Positions 7,712 to 16,294 of a stretch of 30,185 bases of DNA are shown one piece after another. Where the stretch lies: the NCBI GenBank assembly GCA_038118725.1, contig JAYOIK010000066.1:1-30185 (forward strand), given 5' to 3'. The translations under genes and the position numbers were made by a program. The stretch is from JADHLJ01 sp038118725 (GTDB lineage Bacteria; Pseudomonadota; Alphaproteobacteria; Thalassobaculales; Thalassobaculaceae). Within the stretch, counting starts at the first letter, position 1. Every line of letters starts with the position of its first letter. The notes under the pieces were generated by a model, which was not told the origin of the DNA, did no database searches, and saw only the letters and a program-made list of their open reading frames with translations.

Positions 7712-8430
7712 CGCGGTACCCGGGCCAGCATCTCACGGACAGCCGGCAGGATACGCTCGACGATCACCGCCACCCCGTCCTTGGTCGGATGGATTCCGTC
7801 GCGCTGATTCAAGGCCGGCTTGCCCGCCACCCCATCCAGGAAGAAGGGATAGAAGATCACGTCGTGACGCGCCGAAAGATCCCTGTACACCGCTTCATAC
7901 TCGGCGCCGTATTCCGGTCCCAGATTGGGCGGGGCCAGCATGCCGGCGAACAGGACCGGGAGTTTCATTTCTCCGAACCGCGCGAGAATGGCCTCTAGGT
8001 TCTCGCGCGTCACCTTCGGGTCGATCCCGCGCAGCCCGTCATTGGCGCCAAGCTCGAGAATCACCGCGTCCGGCTTGTCCGCCATCGCCCAATCAAGACG
8101 CGCCCGGCCCCCGGCGCTGGTATCCCCGGACACCCCGGCATTGATCACCCGAACATCCCGCCCTTCGACCCGCAGGGCCGCCTGCAGCTGCTCGGTAAAT
8201 CCCTCTGATTTCGGCAGGCCATACCCCGCCGTCAGACTATCCCCCAGCGCCAGAACCTTGATCTCGCGTGCATCCGCCGGCGCGCTCCACGAAGCGAACA
8301 GGACGGTAATGAGAACAAGCGCGCGCGAAATGTTCCGCCTCAAGGGCGCAAATCGTTTGATCAGCTCGCCCAAGACCCCATATAGCTTTGACGTCCGACG
8401 CTCATCGCCGCTCGACCGAAGGTTCGCCAT
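7708..8430 (-). CDS. tesA: GDSL/SGNH arylesterase (TesA-like), exported
   Basis: A periplasmic SGNH hydrolase with a signal peptide (RALVLITVLFASWSAPADA). The four family blocks are visible: the GDSL serine in LGDSLTAGYG (Ser65 when counted from 8430), NAGVSGDTS, GANDGLRG and DGIHPTKDG with the Asp/His pair. It resembles E. coli TesA, a thioesterase/lysophospholipase/arylesterase. The start is uncertain. The ATG at 8430 gives 240 residues with a long leader. A TTG at 8343 gives about 211 residues, closer to TesA, and a TTG at 8373 is a third choice. The ATG at 8430 shares CATG with the divergent ABC gene. Confidence 0.88.
   Translation of the reverse strand: MANLRSSGDERRTSKLYGVLGELIKRFAPLRRNISRALVLITVLFASWSAPADAREIKVLALGDSLTAGYGLPKSEGFTEQLQAALRVEGRDVRVINAGVSGDTSAGGRARLDWAMADKPDAVILELGANDGLRGIDPKVTRENLEAILARFGEMKLPVLFAGMLAPPNLGPEYGAEYEAVYRDLSARHDVIFYPFFLDGVAGKPALNQRDGIHPTKDGVAVIVERILPAVREMLARVPR
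8357..8386 (+). promoter_or_regulatory. Candidate promoter for the YbbA/YbbP-type operon
   Basis: TTGATC (8357-8362) and TATAGC (8381-8386) lie 18 bases apart, about 40 bases before the ATPase ATG at 8429. Each hexamer matches four of six consensus positions. If it is used, the promoter lies inside the longest reading of the divergent esterase gene, which would favour one of the shorter esterase starts. Confidence 0.35.
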
Positions 8431-9181
8431 GACCACGACCACTCTTGAGCCCTCCCCTTCCACGCGCGGCGATACCCGCCCGATCATCGATCTAAGCGAT
8501 GTCCGCCTAAACCTGAGGAGCGCGGCGGGTGAGGTCAATATCCTGCGAGGAATTAGTCTCGGGATAAACGCCGGCGAGATGGTCAGCATCGTCGGCCCCT
8601 CGGGCGCCGGCAAGTCGACACTGATGATGCTAGTCGGCGGCCTGGAAAGCGCCACGTCGGGACAGGTGACGGTTGCGGGCCATGATCTGTCCACCATGGG
8701 AGAGGACGCGCTGGCGGAGTTTCGCCGCGACCATGTCGGCATTGTCTTTCAGGTCTTCCGCTTGATCCCGACGATGTCGGCGATGGAAAACGTCGCCATC
8801 CCCCTGGAACTGGCGGGCGAGGACAACGCCTTCGAACGCGCCCGGGAGAGCCTCGGCCTTGTCGGCCTGGCCGATCGGGTCGACCACTATCCGGATCAGC
8901 TTTCCGGCGGCGAACAGCAGCGCGTCGCCATTGCCCGCGCCTTTGTCGGCAAGCCGAAACTGCTATTGGCGGACGAGCCGACCGGCAATCTGGATCGCGC
9001 GACAGGCGACGATATCGTCGAGTTGCTGTTCGATCTCAGGGAACGATACGGCACCACCCTGGTGTTGATCACCCATGACGAGGATCTGGCGAGGCGCTGT
9101 GACCGCATGATCCGCATGGCCGATGGCCGCATCGTCGAGGAACCCGCCGCGACCCTCGACGCCGAGCGGAAATCCGCGTGA
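8429..9181 (+). CDS. ABC transporter ATP-binding protein (YbbA/LolD-type)
   Basis: A 250-residue ATPase with all motifs: Walker A GPSGAGKST, Q-loop VFQVFRLIP, signature LSGGEQQRVAIARA, Walker B LLLADEPTGNLD and the H-loop LITHD. The class is that of LolD/MacB/YbbA, which drive FtsX-type permeases. GAAGG about six bases before the ATG at 8429 sets the start. The stop TGA at 9179-9181 overlaps the ATG of the permease gene, so the two are an obligate pair. The substrate is unknown; YbbAP-type pairs are thought to act on lipids or envelope molecules. Confidence 0.92.
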   Translation: MTTTTLEPSPSTRGDTRPIIDLSDVRLNLRSAAGEVNILRGISLGINAGEMVSIVGPSGAGKSTLMMLVGGLESATSGQVTVAGHDLSTMGEDALAEFRRDHVGIVFQVFRLIPTMSAMENVAIPLELAGEDNAFERARESLGLVGLADRVDHYPDQLSGGEQQRVAIARAFVGKPKLLLADEPTGNLDRATGDDIVELLFDLRERYGTTLVLITHDEDLARRCDRMIRMADGRIVEEPAATLDAERKSA

Positions 9182-11706
9182 TGACCCAGCTCGGCCTCGC
9201 GCTCGGTCTGGCGCGCCGCGAACTCCGGGGCAGTCTCAAGGATTTTCGCGTTTTTCTGGCGTGTTTGGCGCTCGGCGTCGCGGCGATCGCCGGTGTCGGG
9301 TCGGTTTCCGACGCCATGCATACCGGAATCAGCAAGGATGCCCGGAAACTGCTCGGCGGGGATGTTTCGATCCGCATGACCCACCGAACCATGCCGGCGG
9401 AGGCTCGCCAGGTATTCGACGCGGCGGGACGCACCTCCGTGGCGGTGACGATGCGGGCCATGGCGCGCCCGAGCAATGGAGACCGCCGCACCCTGGTCGA
9501 ACTGAAGGCCGTCGACGGTGCCTATCCCCTGATCGGAGCCGTGCAATCGACACCGGCGCTGCCGCTCGCCGACGCCTTGGCGGAACGCGACGGCACGATG
9601 GGCGCGATCGTCGACCCGTCCCTCGCACGGCGGCTTGGCGTCTCTATCGGCGACAAGCTGCGGATCGGCGAGCATGATTTCGAGATCCGCGCCGAGATCG
9701 TCAAGGAGCCGGATCGCACCATCCGCTTCGCGACCTTCGGCCCCCGGGTGATGATCAGTTCAGCCGCCTTGGAACGCACCGGTCTAATCACCGAGGGCAG
9801 CCTGGTGAACTATCACCATCGGATTGCTTTTCCGCCGGGCACCGATGTCGGGACCTGGACGGAACAATTCGATGATCGTTTTCCAAAGGCCGGCTGGCGC
9901 ATTCGCGGCCTCGACAACGCGGCGCCGGGTTTTGATCGGTTTATCGGCAGGGTCACCCAGTTCCTGACCCTTGTCGGCCTGACCGCGCTGCTGGTCGGCG
10001 GCGTCGGTATTGCCAACGCGGTGCGCGGCTTTCTCGACCGCCGCACCGGTACCATCGCGACGCTAAAATGCCTGGGCGCTCCGGGAGGCCTGATCTTCAT
10101 GATCTATCTCGCCCAAGTCATGATCCTGGCCAGTGTCGGGGTGCTGATCGGGGCCGCGATCGGGGCGGCGGCGCCACCGCTGACCGCTCATCTACTGGCC
10201 GGCGTGTTCCCGGTGAATCTGCCGCTCGGGCTGTATTGGAAACCGATCCTTATCGCCGCCCTGTTCGGCTACGTGACGACCCTGGCTTTCGCGGTTTGGC
10301 CGCTGGGACGCGCGCGCGAGGTGCGGGCCGCCCAACTGTTCCGAGCGCTCATCGTCCCGCCCGATGGCCTGCCGCGCCCCGGATACATCGCCTTGACCGC
10401 CGTCTCGGCGGCTTTCCTGGCCTTCATGGCCTTCATCGCAACCGACGACGCCAAGCTCGCCGGGTTCTTTATCGCCGGGGCACTTGTCGTGTTGCTGATT
10501 TTCGGCGGCGGGACGAGCCTGCTCCTGAAAATCATGCGCCACCTGCCGAGCCCGCGCCATCCAGGCCTTAGACTGGCGATCGCGAATCTGCATCGCCCTG
10601 GTAGCGCCACGCCGAGCATCATTCTCTCGCTCGGTCTCGGTTTGACGGTCTTGGTAACCGTGGCGCTGGTGCAAACCAACATGGCGCATCAGATCAACCA
10701 GCAGATTCCGAAACAGGCGCCGTCTTACTTCTTCATCGACATCCAGCCGCATCAGGTCGCGCCCTTCACCAAGCTCGTGGAATCCATCGAGGGCGTCGAG
10801 AAGTTGGAGCGCACGCCGATGGTGCGGGGCCGCATCGTCAAGGTAGACGGCACGCCGGTCGAGGACGTCAAGCCCGACAAGGACATCGCCTGGGCGGTCA
10901 ATGGCGACCGTGGCCTCACCTATGCCGCGCGGATGCCGGAGGGCGCCAAGGTCGTCGCCGGTGAGTGGTGGCCTGAAGACTACCAGGGACCGCCGCTGAT
11001 CTCGTTTGACGCCAATGTGGCCCGCGGCCTCGGGATCGGGCTGGGCGACACCATGACCCTGAATGTCCTGGGCCGCGAGATCACCGCGACCATCGGCAAT
11101 CTCAGACATATCGACTGGGCGACCTTGGGGATGAATTTCGTGTTCGTCTTCGCCCCCGGCACCCTGGAAGCCGCGCCCCATAGCGTGATCTCCGCCGTCT
11201 ACGCGGAACCGGGCGCGCCGGAGGAAGCGGTGCAACGCGCCGTCACCGACGCCTTCCCCAATGTCTCGGCGATACGGGTGAAGGACGCGCTGGACAACGC
11301 CAATCGCATTCTGGACGCGGTTTCCATGGCCGTGCGAACCACCGCCTCGGTGACTCTGCTGGCCGGCATTTTCGTGCTCGCCGGCGCCGTCGCGACGGGG
11401 CAGCATCGCCGGATCCACGACGCGGTGATCCTCAAGGTGCTGGGCGCGACCCGATCCCGGGTGGTGTTCTCCTACCTCGCCGAATACACGCTTCTGGGCC
11501 TGCTGACGGCGATTATCGCCGGCCTGGTCGGCTCGGTCATCGGCCGCTTTATCGTCACCGAACTCATGCGTTCCGAATTCGTGCTGAGCCCAAGCCCCAT
11601 CGTCATTACATCAGCCGTTTCCCTGGTCTGCACGATCGGTCTCGGCCTATTCGGGACCTGGCGCGCCCTGGGCATCAAGGCGGCGCCACTCTTGCGCAAC
11701 GAGTAG
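9181..11706 (+). CDS. FtsX-type ABC permease (YbbP-like)
   Basis: An 841-residue inner-membrane permease with about ten hydrophobic segments. One lies near residue 30 and is followed by a large periplasmic domain. A group at about 255-440 and another near 480-500 precede a second periplasmic domain. Three more lie at about 720-835, carrying the FtsX signatures (HRRIHDAVILKVLGATR). The duplicated domain plan is that of YbbP. A GTG at 9178 directly precedes the ATG at 9181; the ATG is preferred. It is coupled to the ATPase by the TGATG overlap. Confidence 0.92.
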   Translation: MTQLGLALGLARRELRGSLKDFRVFLACLALGVAAIAGVGSVSDAMHTGISKDARKLLGGDVSIRMTHRTMPAEARQVFDAAGRTSVAVTMRAMARPSNGDRRTLVELKAVDGAYPLIGAVQSTPALPLADALAERDGTMGAIVDPSLARRLGVSIGDKLRIGEHDFEIRAEIVKEPDRTIRFATFGPRVMISSAALERTGLITEGSLVNYHHRIAFPPGTDVGTWTEQFDDRFPKAGWRIRGLDNAAPGFDRFIGRVTQFLTLVGLTALLVGGVGIANAVRGFLDRRTGTIATLKCLGAPGGLIFMIYLAQVMILASVGVLIGAAIGAAAPPLTAHLLAGVFPVNLPLGLYWKPILIAALFGYVTTLAFAVWPLGRAREVRAAQLFRALIVPPDGLPRPGYIALTAVSAAFLAFMAFIATDDAKLAGFFIAGALVVLLIFGGGTSLLLKIMRHLPSPRHPGLRLAIANLHRPGSATPSIILSLGLGLTVLVTVALVQTNMAHQINQQIPKQAPSYFFIDIQPHQVAPFTKLVESIEGVEKLERTPMVRGRIVKVDGTPVEDVKPDKDIAWAVNGDRGLTYAARMPEGAKVVAGEWWPEDYQGPPLISFDANVARGLGIGLGDTMTLNVLGREITATIGNLRHIDWATLGMNFVFVFAPGTLEAAPHSVISAVYAEPGAPEEAVQRAVTDAFPNVSAIRVKDALDNANRILDAVSMAVRTTASVTLLAGIFVLAGAVATGQHRRIHDAVILKVLGATRSRVVFSYLAEYTLLGLLTAIIAGLVGSVIGRFIVTELMRSEFVLSPSPIVITSAVSLVCTIGLGLFGTWRALGIKAAPLLRNE

Positions 11707-11801
11707 AAATCGCAACCAAGAGCCGGGATCTTGCCCATCCTTGGTCATAAAGCCGCCGCAATCACCTGGCTAACTGCCGTTGCGAAATTGGAGAGCCGGT
11801 C

Positions 11802-12095
11802 ATGTTGAAACAATCCTTGCGGGCTTTGGTCGTTTTTGCCTTGGTCACCGGGACCGCCGGCACCGCCGGCGCGACGTCGGAACAGCAACAGGCGGAGCGC
11901 AAGATCGAGGAAGGCGCCAAGGCCTTGCTCGAGGGAATGCAACTCCTGCTGAAATCCATCCCCTGGTACGGCCAGCCGGAGATGAAGCCAAATGGCGATA
12001 TCGTTATTCCCCGGCGCGACGGACCGCCCCTGAACACGCCGCGCGAACAGTCTCCCGGGTCAAGGGACGATGATACGGAGACCAAGCGGCTCTGA
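11802..12095 (+). CDS. Small exported protein with conserved PNGDI motif
   Basis: A 97-residue protein with an N-terminal signal peptide (positive charge, hydrophobic core, cleavage likely around residues 23-25, TAGA/TS). A short amphipathic helix rich in Glu, Lys and Gln follows, then PEMKPNGDIVIPRR at residues 59-72 and a polar, disordered tail. Small alphaproteobacterial secreted proteins with a similar PE-x-x-PNGDI-x-I-x-R motif are known and are often mislabelled as ATPases; that comparison is from memory. GGAGAG precedes the ATG. Function unknown; no obvious operon partner. Confidence 0.7.
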   Translation: MLKQSLRALVVFALVTGTAGTAGATSEQQQAERKIEEGAKALLEGMQLLLKSIPWYGQPEMKPNGDIVIPRRDGPPLNTPREQSPGSRDDDTETKRL

Positions 12096-12242
12096 CGAAG
12101 GCGCCTGAACACGCGCGGTCGTTTTCCACATCCTGAAAAGCTGTTTCATCACGTCTTCCCACGCGCCGCCGTTAGCGGCATTCTTCACCAAATTTACAAA
12201 AAGCGTCGGCGGATACCGCCGCGATTTATAGGTGAGGAAGAC

Positions 12243-13313
12243 ATGGCGAAGAAACTCAAGATCCTCTCATTGGGCGCGTCCTACGGCTCCCTGCTGGCCA
12301 CCAAGCTGGCCATGGCCGGGCATGACGCCAAGCTGATCTGTCTACCCGCCGAGGCCGACCTGATCAATTCCGAGGGCACCCTGGTTCGGATGCCGGTCAA
12401 GGGACACGAGGGCCTACAAGAGATTCGATCGACCGATCTGCCGGGCACGCTTTCCGCCGGCTCGCCCGAGTCCGTGACGCCCTCGGACTATGACCTCGCC
12501 GTCCTCGCCATGCAGGAGCCGCAGTATCGCTCGCCTGGCGTGCGCGAGGTGCTGGAGGGCTTGTCGGCGGCCAAGGTGCCGATGATGTCGATCATGAACA
12601 TGCCGCCGCTCACCTATCTGAAAAGGATCAAGGGGCTGGATACCAGCGCCTATCGCGAGAGCTACGCCGACGCCACGGTCTGGGACAATATCGACCCGGA
12701 TCTGATGACCCTGTGCAGCCCCGACCCGCAGGCCTTCCGCCCGCCGGACGAGCCGGTGAACGTGTTGCAGGTCCGCCTGCCGACGAATTTCAAATCCGCC
12801 CGCTTCGCCTCGGACGAGCACACCGCGATCCTGCGCCAGCTCGAGGCGGATATCGAGGCCGCGCGTTTCACTGTCGGCGGCGCGCCGGCGGAAGTGCCGG
12901 TGAAGCTTCGGGTTCACGAGTCGATCTTCGTGCCCATGGCCAAGTGGTGCATGCTGCTGGCCGGTAACTATCGCTGCGTTCAGGCCGATGACATGCGGAC
13001 CATCAAGGACGCGGTGCATACCGACCTCGACGAGACCAGAAGCGTTTATGAATGGGTCTCGGCGCTTTGCGTCGAGCTTGGCGCCAGTCCCTCGGACATG
13101 GTGCCGTTCGAGAAATACGCCAATGCCGCGCAGTCGCTGGTCAGCCCCTCCTCCGCCGCTCGGGCGCTAGCCGCCGGCGCGCCAAATATTGAGCGGGTCG
13201 ACCGACTGGTCCAATCGATCGCGGCTGGTCGGGGCAAACAAAACGCCGCGGTCGACGCCACGGTGGCGCTGGTCGATGGCTGGATCGAGCGTAACCGCGC
13301 CAAGGCGGGCTGA
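12243..13313 (+). CDS. Ketopantoate-reductase-like NAD(P) oxidoreductase
   Basis: A 356-residue protein with an N-terminal Rossmann fold (KILSLGASYGSLLATKLAMAG) and a helical C-terminal domain, like the 2-dehydropantoate 2-reductase/opine-type dehydrogenases. The glycine loop reads GASYGS rather than the usual GxGxxG, and the canonical catalytic Lys/Asn positions of PanE are not obvious, so a role in pantothenate synthesis is unlikely. GTGAGGAAG gives a good ribosome site. It is the first gene of the plus-strand block with DUF917 and the hydantoinase-family gene, so it may reduce or oxidise an intermediate in that pathway. This is inference from position. Confidence 0.75.
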   Translation: MAKKLKILSLGASYGSLLATKLAMAGHDAKLICLPAEADLINSEGTLVRMPVKGHEGLQEIRSTDLPGTLSAGSPESVTPSDYDLAVLAMQEPQYRSPGVREVLEGLSAAKVPMMSIMNMPPLTYLKRIKGLDTSAYRESYADATVWDNIDPDLMTLCSPDPQAFRPPDEPVNVLQVRLPTNFKSARFASDEHTAILRQLEADIEAARFTVGGAPAEVPVKLRVHESIFVPMAKWCMLLAGNYRCVQADDMRTIKDAVHTDLDETRSVYEWVSALCVELGASPSDMVPFEKYANAAQSLVSPSSAARALAAGAPNIERVDRLVQSIAAGRGKQNAAVDATVALVDGWIERNRAKAG

Positions 13314-13358
13314 ACGACAGGCGCGGAAACCGGCCTCAACACGTGGGTGTCGTTCAGC
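13309..13358 (+). promoter_or_regulatory. Intercistronic hairpin between the reductase and DUF917 genes
   Basis: A perfect 11-bp inverted repeat: GCTGAACGACA at 13309-13319 pairs with TGTCGTTCAGC at 13348-13358 across a 28-base loop. The left arm contains the stop codon of the upstream gene, and the right arm ends a few bases before the AGGGAAG ribosome site of the DUF917 gene. There is no T tract, so it is not a standard terminator. It may protect or process mRNA, or adjust translation. Confidence 0.5.
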
Positions 13359-13377
13359 GGAACGAGGGAAGCGCGAC

Positions 13378-14484
13378 ATGAGATCCCCCCTCAACCCGCC
13401 CCGCGATCTCTCCGTTGCCGATATGGACGCGCTGGCCTTGGGTGCCTGGATCCTCGGGACGGGAGGCGGTGGCGATCCCTATCACAAGCTCCAGAACGTC
13501 AAGCAATTGTTCAAGGCTGGCGGCTCGGCGACCCTGATCGATCCGTTGGGCCTGGACGATGACGCCCTGGTCGCGGTTGTCTCGACCATGGGCGCGCCGC
13601 TGGTGGCCCAGGAGCGTATCCCCGACGCCCATCATGCCCTGCGCCCGGTTCGCGCCATGGAAGAGCATCTCGGCCGCCCCTTCGACGCGGTGATCAGCAT
13701 GGAAATCGGCGGCGGCAACGGCGTGCATCCGATGATGGTGGCCGCCCTGACCGGCTATCCGGTGGTCGACGCCGACGGCATGGGCCGGGCCTATCCCGAG
13801 TTGCAGATGACCAGTTTCGCGGTCGCGGGTCTTTCCTGCGCGCCCTTCGCGCTGTCGGACATCCGGGCCAATGACGTGGTCATCTCGCAAGCCGTCGATA
13901 CCGGCTGGGTGGAGCGGATCAGCCGCCGCGTCACCGCCGAATGCGGCTCGACCGCCGCGATCTGCATGGCGCCGCGCACCGGGGCCGAGATCAAGGCGCA
14001 TGGCATTCTCCACACCGCGACCCAGGCCATCGCGCTCGGCGAGGCGGTGATGGCGGCCCGACAGGCTCATGCCGATCCAGTGACCGCGATATTGCAAGCC
14101 GGCCGCGGCCTGCGACTGTTCACCGGCAAGGTCATCGATGTCGACCGCCGGGCGACCGAGGGATTTCTGCGCGGTCTTGCCCGGATCGAGGGGCTCGGCG
14201 CGAATACCGGCGCGCATTTCACGGTTCATTTTCAGAACGAGTTCTCGGTCGGCTATCGCGGAGACCAAGCCGTTGTGATGACGCCGGACCTCATCTGCGT
14301 CGTCGACAGCGTCAGCGGCGACGGTATCGGCACCGACGTCATCCGCTATGGCCAGCGCGTGGATGTGTTGGCGCTCCCCGGCCCGGCCTGTTTCATGTCC
14401 CCCGAGGGCCTGGCGACCGTCGGCCCCCGGGCTTTCGGCTTCGATCTTGATTTCCGCTCCGTGTTCTCGGAAGACGCGCGATGA
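13378..14484 (+). CDS. DUF917 family protein
   Basis: A 368-residue protein with the family's N-terminal glycine-rich motif GTGGGGDP (residues 27-34), the segment EIGGGNGVHPMMVAA and DADGMGRAYPELQM. DUF917 proteins are usually encoded beside, or fused to, hydantoinase/oxoprolinase-family proteins. Their reaction is not firmly established. The ATG at 13378 has AGGGAAG upstream. The stop overlaps the next gene's ATG by four bases (ATGA at 14481-14484), so the two proteins probably work as a pair. Confidence 0.9.
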   Translation: MRSPLNPPRDLSVADMDALALGAWILGTGGGGDPYHKLQNVKQLFKAGGSATLIDPLGLDDDALVAVVSTMGAPLVAQERIPDAHHALRPVRAMEEHLGRPFDAVISMEIGGGNGVHPMMVAALTGYPVVDADGMGRAYPELQMTSFAVAGLSCAPFALSDIRANDVVISQAVDTGWVERISRRVTAECGSTAAICMAPRTGAEIKAHGILHTATQAIALGEAVMAARQAHADPVTAILQAGRGLRLFTGKVIDVDRRATEGFLRGLARIEGLGANTGAHFTVHFQNEFSVGYRGDQAVVMTPDLICVVDSVSGDGIGTDVIRYGQRVDVLALPGPACFMSPEGLATVGPRAFGFDLDFRSVFSEDAR

Positions 14485-16192
14485 AGCGCATCGGCATCGA
14501 CGTCGGCGGCACCAACACCGACGCGGTTCTGATCGATGGGGAGTCGGTGATCGGCGCGGTCAAGACCGCCACCACCGAGGATGTCACCAGCGGCATTCGC
14601 GCCGCGTTGCGCGATCTCGGCGCCACGGTCGAAGGGGCGGTGGGCGGTGACTTGGACGACGTCGCGGCGGTCATGATCGGCACCACCNNNNNNNNNNNNN
14701 NNNNNNNNNNNNNNNNNNNNNNNNNNNNNNNNNNNNNNNNNNNNNNNNNNNNNNNNNNNNNNNNNNNNNNNNNNNNNNNNNNNNNNNAGGGGCGGTGGGC
14801 GGTGACTTGGACGACGTCGCGGCGGTCATGATCGGCACCACCCATTTCGTCAATGCCGTGGTCCAGCGCCGCGACCTCAACCGGACCGCCGCGCTCAGAG
14901 TGTGCCTGCCGGCCAGCGCCACCTTGCCGCCGATGGTCGACTGGCCCGAGGATCTGGCGGCGATGGTGAATGGCGGCACCTATCTCGTCGCCGGTGGCCA
15001 CGAATATGACGGACGCCCGATCGCGGCGATGGACGAGCGCGCGATCGCCGAGGCCGGACGCAAGATGAAGGCCGACGGTGTCGGAGCGGCGGCGGTCAGC
15101 GCGGTCTTCTCGCCACTGACCGATGCGTGCGAACGCCGCGCGGCGGAGATCCTGCGCGAACAACACCCGGAGCTGCGGATCACACTTTCCGCGACCTTGG
15201 GGCGGATCGGATTGCTGGAGCGCGAGAACGCGGCGCTGCTCAACGCCTGCCTGATGGATCTTTCGCACAGGACCATCGATGCCTTCGAGGCCGCGATCCG
15301 CGAGAGCGGGATATCCGGCCGGCTATACATCACCCAAAACGACGGCACCGTGGTCGACGCCGCCACCGCCCGTGATCAACCCGTCTTCAGTTTCGCCTCC
15401 GGGCCGACCAACTCCATGCGTGGCGCCGCCTTTCTCGCGGGGATCGAGGATGCCATGGTCGTCGATATAGGCGGCACCACCAGCGATGTGGGATGCCTCA
15501 AGGCCGGCTACCCGCGCGAGGCCAACAACGTGGTCAAAGTCGGCGGCGTGCGCACCCTGTTCCGCATGCCCGACCTGCTATCGATCGGGCTTGGCGGCTG
15601 TACCCTGGTGAACCGCGAGCCTTTGACCATCGGCCCGCGCAGCGTCGGCCACCGGCTTACCTCCGAGGCGCTGGTGTTCGGCGGAGAGACCCTGACCCTA
15701 TCCGACGTCCTGGTCGCGGCGGGGGCTCTGGAGATCGGCGATGCGTCCAAGATCGCCCAGCTTCCAGGCACGCTCGTGCGTGACACCCTCGCCGAGGCGC
15801 ATCGCATGTTGGCCGAGGCGGTCGACCGGATGAAGACCGAGGCGGGCGCGCCGCCGCTGCTCGCGGTCGGCGGGGCGGCCTTGCTGGCGCCCGAGGGCAT
15901 GGCGGGGATATCCGAGGTGCTCCGCGTGCCCCATCACCCGGTCGCCAACGCGGTCGGCGCGGCAATGGCGCAGATCTCCGGCGAGGTGGACCATGTCTTC
16001 CGCGAGATGGAGCGCGATGAGTTGCTTGCCGAGGCCGAACGGATCGCGCGCGGGCGCGCCGCCGCGGCGGGCGCCGATCCCGCCACGATCAAGGTCGTCG
16101 ATATCGACAGCATCCCGATGAGTTACATGCCCGGCCGGGCTGTCCGCGCGCGGGTACGGGTCGTCGGCGACATCGCCGCGCTGAAGCCCTAA
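14481..16192 (+). CDS. Hydantoinase/oxoprolinase family protein, interrupted by an assembly gap
   Basis: An ASKHA-fold protein related to the HyuA/oxoprolinase subunit. The N-terminal phosphate-binding loop is IDVGGTNTDAVL (residues 6-17) and a second glycine loop, VVDIGGTTSDVG, lies near residue 275 of the repaired protein. A run of 100 N (14688-14787) sits between two identical 55-base copies (14633-14687 and 14788-14842). Deleting the N run and one copy (155 bases) rejoins the frame exactly and gives about 518 residues, normal for this family. So the gene is most likely intact in the organism. Related enzymes use ATP to open cyclic imides or lactams; the substrate here is unknown. Confidence 0.88.
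14633..14842. repeat. 55-bp direct duplication flanking a gap (assembly artefact)
   Basis: Bases 14633-14687 and 14788-14842 are identical and abut the 100-base N run on either side. This is what is left when two contigs that overlap by an assembler k-mer are scaffolded without merging. It is not a biological repeat. Confidence 0.9.
14688..14787. other. Assembly gap (100 N)
   Basis: Exactly 100 unknown bases inside the hydantoinase-family gene. The flanking duplicate shows the true gap is negative (contigs overlap by 55 bases), so no sequence is likely to be missing. Confidence 0.95.
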
Positions 16193-16294
16193 ACGGGTCC
16201 AGCAGACAGGCGTTATCGGTCCTCTCCCGGTTGCCGAACGTTCCGGCGCGCCGCATGATCCCACGAGTCGGGTGCCTGTCAGCGGAGTGGGCTC

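Noticed and set aside
10192..11418. A 408-residue minus-strand open frame opposite the YbbP-like permease
   Set aside because: Antisense shadow of a gene with clear membrane and FtsX signatures; no ribosome site or domain.
11710..11755. Inverted repeat ACCAAG/CTTGGT after the permease gene as a terminator
   Set aside because: Only 6 bp with a 19-base loop and no T tract.
12096..12242. Promoter for the catabolic block
   Set aside because: AT-rich stretches are present near 12190-12235, but no pair of hexamers with acceptable spacing was found.
13354..14268. A 304-residue minus-strand open frame opposite DUF917
   Set aside because: Antisense shadow; composition and lack of motifs are typical of high-GC frames.
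16204..16282. GACAGGC/GCCTGTC dyad before the TauD-family gene
   Set aside because: Seven-base arms more than 60 bases apart are likely by chance in GC-rich sequence.
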